From JAGZHZ01 sp963929865 (GTDB taxonomy: Bacteria; Bacillota; Clostridia; Lachnospirales; Lachnospiraceae): a DNA stretch of 64,000 bases. The translations under genes and the position numbers were made by a program. Shown one piece after another: positions 57,630-64,000 of the stretch. The notes below the pieces were generated by a model. That model was not told where the DNA came from, searched no databases, and worked only from the letters and a program-made list of their open reading frames with translations. How positions within the stretch are numbered: the stretch's first letter is position 1; every line of letters starts with the position of its first letter. The stretch covers positions 62,001 to 126,000 of the forward strand of contig CAWVKK010000065.1 in the NCBI GenBank assembly GCA_963929865.1, given 5' to 3'.

Positions 57630-59086
57630 GATTCTCCTGCGCTTAGTTTTGCAATTGCTTTTTTGATTCTCGCGATGGACTCTTCTTTTCCGATGATTTC
57701 CATGATTTCGGTGGCGCCTGCCGGCGTCATCTGTTTTCCTGAGACTGCCGTGCGGATCGGCCACATGACGTATCCGTTTTTGTATCCCTTTTCGTCCACG
57801 TAGCGCTTCAGTGTCTCATACAGCGCGTCGTTGCTGTAGTCTTCCTGAGCCTCCAGAATCGGGAGCGCCTCCTGGAGTACTTCCAGGGAAGTCTGCGGCG
57901 TCGTCTTCATCTTTTTGTGGGCGTACATCGAGATATCATAGTCCGGCATCTCCTCAAAAAAGTCGATCAGCTCCGGGATATCCGGGAAAATCTCGATTCT
58001 CGTCTTGACCATCTGCGCGATTTTTTTCAGGTCGAGATCCTTTTTGACCGCCTGCCTTAAGTACGGCAGCGCCATCTCATAGAACCGGTCAAAATCCATC
58101 GCCTTCATATATTCGCCGTTCATCCATTTCAGCTTGTTGATGTCAAACACAGCCGGAGATTTGCTGATGTGGTGATAGTCAAACGCCTTTACCAGCTCCT
58201 CCAGAGAAAAGATCTCCCGGTTGTCCTGCGGACACCATCCTAAAAGCGCCACGTAGTTGACAACGGCTTCGCTCAAAAAGCCCTGCTCGATCAGGTCTTC
58301 ATAGGAGGAATGACCGCTGCGCTTGCTCAGCTTTTTGTGCTCCTCATTTGTGATCAGAGGGCAGTGAACATACGTCGGGATTTCCCAGCCAAACGCCTCA
58401 TACAGGCGGTTGTACTTCGGCGCGGAGGAGAGATATTCATTTCCCCTGACAACGTGAGTGATTCCCATCAGGTGGTCGTCCACCACGTTCGCGAAGTTGT
58501 ACGTCGGATAGCCGTCCGACTTGATCAAAATCATGTCGTCCAGCTCTTCGTTCGGCACTTCAATCTCCCCGTAAATTTCATCGGTAAATTTCGTCGTGCC
58601 TTCTCTTGGGACATTCTGGCGGATGACGTAGGGGACGCCTGCCTTGAGCTTCTCTTCCACCTCTTCTTTTGAGAGATGGAGGCAGTGCTTGTCATAGACG
58701 ACGATCTCCTTGCCCGCAACCTCCTGTTTTAAGCTCTCCAGCCGTTCTTTGTCGCAGAAGCAGTAGTAGGCCTCTCCCTTTTCGATCAGCATTTTGGCGT
58801 ATTTCAGGTAGATTCCCTGCGCCTGCCGCTCGCTCTGCACATAGGGACCGACCCCGCCGTCCTTGTCCGGACCTTCATCGTGAACCAGCCCTGTCCGTTC
58901 GAGCGTCCGGTAGATAATTTCCAGCGCTTCCGGCACAAAGCGCTCCTGGTCCGTATCTTCAATCCGAAGCAGAAAATCTCCGCCTTCGTGTTTTGCAATC
59001 AGATAGGCATACAATGCTGTTCTTAAATTTCCCACATGCATTCTTCCTGTAGGACTTGGTGCAAATCTTGTTCTTACTTTTGCCAT
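57620..59086 (-). CDS. gltX: Glutamyl-tRNA synthetase
   Basis: Class I synthetase, 488 residues from MAKVRTRFAPSPTGR after AAAGGAGTC. HIGH-type motif RMHVGNLRTALY, KLSKRSGHSSYED as KMSKS-type signature. The C-terminal anticodon-binding region fits the discriminating or non-discriminating bacterial type. Shares 10 nt with the helicase start. Whether it also charges tRNA-Gln is undecided from sequence. Confidence 0.96.
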   Translation of the reverse strand: MAKVRTRFAPSPTGRMHVGNLRTALYAYLIAKHEGGDFLLRIEDTDQERFVPEALEIIYRTLERTGLVHDEGPDKDGGVGPYVQSERQAQGIYLKYAKMLIEKGEAYYCFCDKERLESLKQEVAGKEIVVYDKHCLHLSKEEVEEKLKAGVPYVIRQNVPREGTTKFTDEIYGEIEVPNEELDDMILIKSDGYPTYNFANVVDDHLMGITHVVRGNEYLSSAPKYNRLYEAFGWEIPTYVHCPLITNEEHKKLSKRSGHSSYEDLIEQGFLSEAVVNYVALLGWCPQDNREIFSLEELVKAFDYHHISKSPAVFDINKLKWMNGEYMKAMDFDRFYEMALPYLRQAVKKDLDLKKIAQMVKTRIEIFPDIPELIDFFEEMPDYDISMYAHKKMKTTPQTSLEVLQEALPILEAQEDYSNDALYETLKRYVDEKGYKNGYVMWPIRTAVSGKQMTPAGATEIMEIIGKEESIARIKKAIAKLSAGESCH

Positions 59087-59206
59087 ATCGCAGACTCCTT
59101 TTTCCTTTCGTTTGGGGCAGTCATATCTGCCCCTGGCATCATTCATCTAAATGTAGCATAAAATTTTGAAATTTACAACCGATTTTGCCCAGAAAGTTCT
59201 GCTCCT

Positions 59207-60268
59207 CTAGCTTTCCCCCGCCAGCTCCTCCATAATATCGCTGACGTGTTCGATTTTTCTGCACCGCCACGCATTCTCCCCGCAGAACAAAAGCCCCTGT
59301 TCCGTGTCTCCTTTTGCCGCGCGGATTAAAGCCTTTGTGATGCAGTAAGGCGTCTCCTTGGGACTGCACGTTGTGATGCACTGAAAACAGTGGGTAACCG
59401 TCTCTTTTTTGCCCTGTCTTTCCCGGATAAACGCATTGCAGATTGCGCGCCCCGGCATCCCTACCGGGCTGTGTACAATCTGGATATCTTCTTTTTTCGC
59501 CTTTAAGTATGCTTCCTTGTACGCCTGCGCCGCGTCGCATTCGTACGTCGTCACAAATCTTGTCCCCATCTGCACGGCGTCCGCCCCAATCTCCAGGGCG
59601 TGTACAAAGTCATTCCGGTCGAAGATGCCTCCTGCAACTGCAACCGGAATCTTTTTCCCGTATTTTTTTCCATACTCTCTGACGGTCTCCATCACTTTCC
59701 GGATTTCCTCTTCATACGATTCCTCTGTATACTGCTCCAGCTCCTCCGGGTGAAATCCCAGATGTCCTCCCGCTTTTGGCCCTTCTATCACGACAAGATC
59801 CGGCACTCTTTTGTATTTGCGGTCCCACAGCTTACAGATTACGGAAGCCGCCTTCACAGTGGAAACGATCGGCGCGATCTTGGTCTTTGTCCCGGCAACC
59901 AGCTGGGGAAGATCCGTCGGAAGCCCCGCGCCCGAAATGATCAGATCAGCGCCCGCCTTTACCGCCTCTTTTACATAGTCAGCGTATCTCTGCGTGACCA
60001 CCATGATATTGACGCCGATGACGCCGCCTTTTGCCAGTTTTTTTGCTTTTTCTATCTCTTCCTTGAGGACTCTTAAGTTTGTCTCAATGGGGCGGGCGTA
60101 AAAATCCGGATCCCGAAATCCAATCTGCGCTGCGGAAATCACTCCGATCCCTCCGCAGGAGGCGACAGTTCCGGCAAGATTCGACAAGCTGATTCCAACT
60201 CCCATTCCTCCCTGTATCACAGGTATTTTTGCTTTTAATTCTCCAATCTGCAGTGGTTTTATTTCCAT
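59207..60268 (-). CDS. Nitronate monooxygenase / FabK-like flavoprotein
   Basis: FMN-dependent TIM-barrel protein, 353 residues from MEIKPLQIGELKAKIPV after GGAGGTGCG. IPVIQGGMGVGISL N-terminus, VNIMVVTQRYADYV, EGPKAGGHLGFHPEEL with the conserved His, AGGIFDRNDFVHALEIGADAVQMG phosphate loop. A cysteine-rich tail (THCFQCITTCSP, TPYCITKAL) marks the class found in many Firmicutes annotated as nitronate monooxygenase. FabK enoyl-ACP reductase is related, and its position after accDA in a fatty-acid operon suggests a lipid role, but length and the Cys tail argue against the standard FabK. Confidence 0.82.
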   Translation of the reverse strand: MEIKPLQIGELKAKIPVIQGGMGVGISLSNLAGTVASCGGIGVISAAQIGFRDPDFYARPIETNLRVLKEEIEKAKKLAKGGVIGVNIMVVTQRYADYVKEAVKAGADLIISGAGLPTDLPQLVAGTKTKIAPIVSTVKAASVICKLWDRKYKRVPDLVVIEGPKAGGHLGFHPEELEQYTEESYEEEIRKVMETVREYGKKYGKKIPVAVAGGIFDRNDFVHALEIGADAVQMGTRFVTTYECDAAQAYKEAYLKAKKEDIQIVHSPVGMPGRAICNAFIRERQGKKETVTHCFQCITTCSPKETPYCITKALIRAAKGDTEQGLLFCGENAWRCRKIEHVSDIMEELAGES

Positions 60269-60337
60269 ACGCACCTCCAAATACTTGCCGCCGCTGTCTT
60301 TTTTGCGGTGTCATCCAGGCAAGAGGTCATTTCTTTT

Positions 60338-62050
60338 CTACATTCTGCGAAATCTCTCATATCGTTCTTCCTGCAGCTGTCTGGGAGATTTTTTTGAGGA
60401 GTCGTATAAAAACTGTCTGATCCGCCCTCTCATATGCGCTGCGGTCTCCTCTATATTTTCCAGATCAGCCGGCTCCTTTTCCGGCAGAATCCCTTCAATA
60501 ATACCCAGCTCTTTTAAATCCTTCGCCGTAATTTTCATCACTTCCGCCGCTTCTTTTGCCCGTTTTCCGTCTTTCCACAAAATCGAGGCAAATCCTTCCG
60601 GGGAGAGGATCGAATACGTCGCGTTTTCCATCATCCAGACCTCATTGGCCACTGCCAGCGCAAGCGCTCCCCCGCTTCCGCCTTCTCCGATCAGGATGCT
60701 TAAGACCGGAACTTTTAGTCCGGACATCTCCTCTAAATTCCGCGCGATGGCTTCCCCCTGACCGCGCTCTTCCGCCCCGATGCCGCAGGCTGCCCCCGGG
60801 GTATCCACAAAGTTGATAATGGGTCTGCCGAACTTTTCTGCTTCCCGCATCAGGCGCAGCGCCTTGCGGTATCCCTCCGGGGAGACCATTCCAAAGTTTC
60901 GCACGAGATTTTCCTTTGTGTGCTTTCCTTTCTGCTGTCCGATTACGGTGACAGGCTGTCCCTCGAACAGAGCGATTCCGCCTATCACCGCGCCGTCGTC
61001 GCGAAAGGCGCGGTCTCCGTGCAGCTCTATAAAGGAGTCAAAAATTTGTCTGATATAGTCAAGGCTCGTCGGTCTCTTTGCGCTTCTTGAAATTTCCACA
61101 TGCTCCCACGCGGAGATCTCTTTCGTCCCGGCTGCAGCCGTCTCTTCTCTTCCTCTCTTTTTCTCAAACACTACCGTCCGGTAGTCAATCCTGTGGCATC
61201 GGATCAGCGCGGCAAGCGTATCCTTTAAACGGCTGCGCTCTATGATTTTGTCAATCATTCCCTTTTCCAGCAAAAATTCCGCTCTCTGAAAGCCTTCAGG
61301 CAGTTTTTCCCCTGTTGTCTGTTCAATCACTCTTGGTCCCGCAAATCCAATCAGGGCTCCCGGCTCTGCAAGGATCACATCGCCGAGCATGGCAAAGCTT
61401 GCCGTCACGCCTCCGGTCGTAGGATCTGTCAGCACGGAAATATAGAGAAGACCTGCGTCGCTGTGGCGTTTAAGCGCTGCGGACGTCTTTGCCATCTGCA
61501 TCAGGGAGACAATTCCCTCCTGCATTCTCGCGCCGCCCGAGCAGCAGAATAAAATGACCGGAAGACGCAGTTTTGTCGCTTTCTCAACCGCTCTTGTGAT
61601 TTTTTCCCCGACAACGTATCCCATGCTCGCCATCATAAATCTCGCATCGCACACGCCCACGACCGCGTCTTCTCCGTCTATCCTGCATCTTCCCACCGTC
61701 ACGGCTTCTTTTAGGTGTGTCTTTTCTCTCAGCTCCTCCAGCTTTGCCTCATAGCCCGGATACTGCAGAGGATTTTTCTCTTCCACCTCTTCAAACCACG
61801 GCTCAAATGTCCCCGGATCCGCTACCATACGGATTCTCGTCTTCGTCTTCATCCGAAAATACCCCTGGCATTTCGGGCAGACGTAAAAATTTTCTCTGAC
61901 GTCTTCTTTATAGAGAGGCTCTCCGCATTTTGGACATTTCACCCACAGTCCTTCCGGGACGGACGGCGCTTTTGCCGTCTGCTTTTCTTCTGCCCCGCGC
62001 CCGATTGAGATATAATTTGTCTTCTTAAACAAATTTTTTAACTTCGCCAT
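60338..62050 (-). CDS. accDA: Fused acetyl-CoA carboxylase carboxyltransferase beta-alpha subunits
   Basis: 570 residues joining AccD (about 1-285) and AccA (about 300-570). The N-terminal zinc ribbon WVKCPKCGEPLYKEDV with FYVCPKCQGYFRM supplies four Cys. Crotonase folds show CCSGGARMQEG, YISVLTDPTTGGVTASFAMLG and AGPRVIEQTTGEKLP in the beta half. The alpha half has GDRAFRDDGAVIGG, VDTPGAACGIGAEERGQGEA and IGEGGSGGALALAVANEVWM. Transfers the carboxyl from biotin to acetyl-CoA. 9 nt after accC, same operon. Known fused form in Clostridia. Confidence 0.95.
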   Translation of the reverse strand: MAKLKNLFKKTNYISIGRGAEEKQTAKAPSVPEGLWVKCPKCGEPLYKEDVRENFYVCPKCQGYFRMKTKTRIRMVADPGTFEPWFEEVEEKNPLQYPGYEAKLEELREKTHLKEAVTVGRCRIDGEDAVVGVCDARFMMASMGYVVGEKITRAVEKATKLRLPVILFCCSGGARMQEGIVSLMQMAKTSAALKRHSDAGLLYISVLTDPTTGGVTASFAMLGDVILAEPGALIGFAGPRVIEQTTGEKLPEGFQRAEFLLEKGMIDKIIERSRLKDTLAALIRCHRIDYRTVVFEKKRGREETAAAGTKEISAWEHVEISRSAKRPTSLDYIRQIFDSFIELHGDRAFRDDGAVIGGIALFEGQPVTVIGQQKGKHTKENLVRNFGMVSPEGYRKALRLMREAEKFGRPIINFVDTPGAACGIGAEERGQGEAIARNLEEMSGLKVPVLSILIGEGGSGGALALAVANEVWMMENATYSILSPEGFASILWKDGKRAKEAAEVMKITAKDLKELGIIEGILPEKEPADLENIEETAAHMRGRIRQFLYDSSKKSPRQLQEERYERFRRM

Positions 62051-62059
62051 GCCTTATCC

Positions 62060-63409
62060 TCACCTTTCTGCCGGAAAATGCTCAGAGATAAAATCTGTAG
62101 AAAGCTTTCCCTTCTGAAAATCTTCGCTGTTTAAAATTTCATACTGAAAATCTAAATTTGTCACAACGCCGTCTAAAATCAGCTCTCCAAGCGTGCTTCT
62201 CATCTTATGGATCGCTGAGGTTCTGTCCGCGTCGTGTACAATCACCTTCGCAATCATTGAATCGTAAAACGGAGGGATCTCATATCCGGTGTAAACAGCC
62301 GTATCGATGCGCACTCCAAATCCCCCCGGCAGGTGCAGCTCTTTGATCACGCCCGGGCAGGGCATAAAGTTTCTCTTTGGATCTTCTGCGTTGATCCTGC
62401 ACTCAATGGCATGTCCCGTCAGATGAATATCCTCTTGTTTTTTGCTGAGCGGATATCCGGCTGCAATTCTGATCTGTTCTTTGATCAGATCGATGCCGGA
62501 GACCATCTCCGTCACGGGATGTTCCACCTGAATCCTCGTGTTCATCTCAATAAAATAAAAATGGTCGTCCTGATCTAATAAAAATTCAACTGTCCCGGCA
62601 TTTTCGTATCCGGCTGCCTTTGCCGCGTGGACGGCCGTCTCTCCCATCTTTTTTCGCAGCTGCGGCGTCAGGCTGCTGGAGGGGGATTCTTCGATCAGCT
62701 TTTGATGATGCCTCTGGATTGAACAGTCTCTCTCTCCCAGCTGAATCACATTTCCAAATTTATCTGCAAGAATCTGAAATTCAATATGTCTGGGATGTAC
62801 GATATATTTTTCAATATACATCGTATTGTCTCCAAAGGCTCTTACCGATTCCATCTGCGCCGTCCGAAAGCTTTCGCAGAAAAGCTCTTCCTTCTCGCAG
62901 ATTCTCATTCCCTTTCCGCCGCCTCCCGAAGAAGCTTTTATCATGACCGGATATCCCATCTCATCTGCGATCTTTTTTCCTTGCGCTTCGTCATACACAG
63001 GCTCTTTTGTGCCCGGAACAATGGGAACGCCCGCATTGCGCATAGTAGTCCGCGCTTCGGATTTGTTTCCCATGCGCTGGATCATATCCGCGGATGGTCC
63101 GATAAAAGCAATGCTGCACTGCTGGCACATCTCCACAAACCTGCTGTTTTCTGAGAGAAATCCAAATCCCGGGTGGATGGCGTCCGCCTTCGCCGCTATA
63201 GTCGCGCTCAAAATCCGTTCCATGTTCAGGTAGCTTTCTGCTGACGGAGCCGGTCCGATACAGATCGCCTCGTCTGCCAGCTGTGTGTGCAGAGCCTCTT
63301 TGTCCGCCTCAGAATATACGGCGACCGTCTTGATGCCCATCTCTCTGCACGCGCGGATAATCCGCACGGCAATCTCTCCTCTGTTTGCGATCAAAATTTT
63401 CTGAAACAT
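62060..63409 (-). CDS. accC: Acetyl-CoA carboxylase, biotin carboxylase subunit
   Basis: ATP-grasp enzyme that carboxylates biotin on AccB. 449 residues from MFQKILIANRGEIAVRIIRA after GGGAGGCAAAG. Glycine loop KASSGGGGKGMRI, EKYIVHPRHIEFQI, RDCSIQRHHQKLIEESPS, the ATP/Mg region FIEMNTRIQVEHPVTEM. Located between fabZ (upstream, 19 nt) and accDA (downstream, 9 nt). Normal. Confidence 0.96.
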   Translation of the reverse strand: MFQKILIANRGEIAVRIIRACREMGIKTVAVYSEADKEALHTQLADEAICIGPAPSAESYLNMERILSATIAAKADAIHPGFGFLSENSRFVEMCQQCSIAFIGPSADMIQRMGNKSEARTTMRNAGVPIVPGTKEPVYDEAQGKKIADEMGYPVMIKASSGGGGKGMRICEKEELFCESFRTAQMESVRAFGDNTMYIEKYIVHPRHIEFQILADKFGNVIQLGERDCSIQRHHQKLIEESPSSSLTPQLRKKMGETAVHAAKAAGYENAGTVEFLLDQDDHFYFIEMNTRIQVEHPVTEMVSGIDLIKEQIRIAAGYPLSKKQEDIHLTGHAIECRINAEDPKRNFMPCPGVIKELHLPGGFGVRIDTAVYTGYEIPPFYDSMIAKVIVHDADRTSAIHKMRSTLGELILDGVVTNLDFQYEILNSEDFQKGKLSTDFISEHFPAER

Positions 63410-63428
63410 CTTTGCCTCCCGTTTTGCA

Positions 63429-63854
63429 TCATCCGACTGCAAAAGTCAGTTCTGCCGATACAGCGAGCTTTCCGTCGACCGTTGCCGTCGCTTTTCCCAC
63501 TCCAATCGGTCCTTTTTGCCGAATCATTTCTACTTCTAAGGACAGTACGTCTCCGGGCACTACCTTCTTTTTAAATTTTGCGGAATTGATCGCTCCAAAG
63601 TACGCCGTCTTTCCCTTAAATTCTTCACAGCTTAAGATGACGACCGCTCCTACCTGCGCCAGAGCTTCCACAATCAGAACGCCCGGCATAACCGGTTCAG
63701 CCGGAAAGTGACCGCCAAAAAACGGCTCGTTGTAGGTCACGCATTTTTTTCCCACTCCGCGTTTTCCAGGCTCCAGCTCTTCTATCGTGTCGATCAGGAG
63801 AAACGGCTGTCTGTGCGGAATAATATTCATAATTTCCTTTGTCGATAATTTCAT
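63429..63854 (-). CDS. fabZ: 3-hydroxyacyl-ACP dehydratase FabZ
   Basis: Hot-dog-fold dehydratase of the fatty-acid elongation cycle, 141 residues from MKLSTKEIMNIIPHRQPFLL after GGAGGAAAAG. Catalytic motif FFGGHFPAEPVMPGVLIVE with the His and Glu. Sits 79 nt after accB and before accC, the usual clostridial order. Confidence 0.95.
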   Translation of the reverse strand: MKLSTKEIMNIIPHRQPFLLIDTIEELEPGKRGVGKKCVTYNEPFFGGHFPAEPVMPGVLIVEALAQVGAVVILSCEEFKGKTAYFGAINSAKFKKKVVPGDVLSLEVEMIRQKGPIGVGKATATVDGKLAVSAELTFAVG

Positions 63855-63933
63855 CTTTTCCTCCAGCGGCATATTTGCCGTACTATAAATTCAGAGATGG
63901 AGGAAAGGTATCTTTTCTCCATCTCTTCCAGTT

Positions 63934-64000
63934 TTAAGAGCGAATCACAAACAGCGGCTGTCCGTATTCTACCAGACTTTCATTTTCAACCAGAATTTCT
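63934..64000 (-). CDS. accB: Biotin carboxyl carrier protein, C-terminal end only
   Basis: The last 22 codons before a TAA at 63936-63934 read EILVENESLVEYGQPLFVIR and S, matching the C-terminus of AccB (the stretch after the biotin-lysine hairpin). The rest lies beyond the window. Order accB-fabZ-accC-accDA supports it. Confidence 0.88.
   Translation of the reverse strand, partial: EILVENESLVEYGQPLFVIRS

Noticed and set aside
59207..60268. Calling this gene fabK because it follows the fatty-acid genes.
   Set aside because: It is longer than FabK and has a Cys-rich tail typical of nitronate-monooxygenase-like proteins; position alone is not enough.
1..64000. CRISPR arrays, insertion sequences, prophage, rRNA genes, replication origin.
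   Set aside because: No regularly spaced repeats, transposase or integrase motifs, phage proteins, rRNA stretches or DnaA-box clusters were found on reading through both strands.

Overview
The window is a dense, low-GC Gram-positive (Clostridia) chromosome segment, most likely from a gut Lachnospiraceae (Clostridium cluster XIVa relative). This is inferred from T-box leaders in front of pheS and leuA, a fused accDA carboxyltransferase gene, a Firmicute-type 6S RNA, DUF1292 and DUF5662 proteins, a SpoIID-family and a SleB-family wall protein, luxS, and near-universal strong AGGAGG ribosome binding sites. About 50 protein genes, one tRNA and one recognisable ncRNA are present, mostly on the minus strand. 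I see no transposase, integrase, phage structural gene or CRISPR array.

Layout. 1-6770 is a minus-strand polyamine operon, speD-speA-speE-speB-CASDH-nspC. It makes putrescine from arginine and carries both spermidine routes (SpeD/SpeE with decarboxylated SAM, and carboxyspermidine dehydrogenase plus decarboxylase). It starts from a perfect consensus promoter followed by a ~400-nt leader with many hairpins and an intrinsic terminator just before speD. 6918-10803 is pheST with a Phe T-box. 10774-15682 holds a YihY-type membrane protein, a SpoIID-family protein, galM and an unrecognised secreted protein. A 6S RNA gene follows (about 15741-15965), then citrate synthase (plus strand), thrC, a SleB-like hydrolase, a leucine-rich-repeat/peptidoglycan-binding secreted protein, and leuA with a Leu T-box. 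24124-28726 is a MarR-controlled heterodimeric ABC exporter with one degenerate ATP site.

28997-37393 is the most unusual block: five tightly packed minus-strand genes encoding a HerA/VirD4-like ATPase with a Ser/Thr-rich insert, a highly charged protein, a cytoplasmic-looking protein with bacterial Ig-like domains, a lidless Hsp70, and a membrane-anchored TPR protein with a J-like N-terminus lacking HPD. I cannot assign it to a named system; a chaperone-coupled ATP-driven translocase or conflict system is a hypothesis only.

37732-44400 holds tRNA-Pro(GGG), pepT, leuDC with a divergent LysR regulator, ilvNC and a CBS-domain protein. leuA is thus T-box-controlled while leuCD probably answers to the LysR protein. 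44458-55170 holds an acyltransferase, trpS, luxS, a DUF5662 protein, a GlgX-like protein whose GH13 catalytic residues look lost, an ABC-F ATPase, exonuclease III, a DUF885 protein and a small basic protein. 55389-64000 holds a DUF1292 protein, a UvrD-type helicase overlapping gltX, a nitronate-monooxygenase-like flavoprotein, and the 3' part of a fatty-acid synthesis operon, accB-fabZ-accC-accDA.
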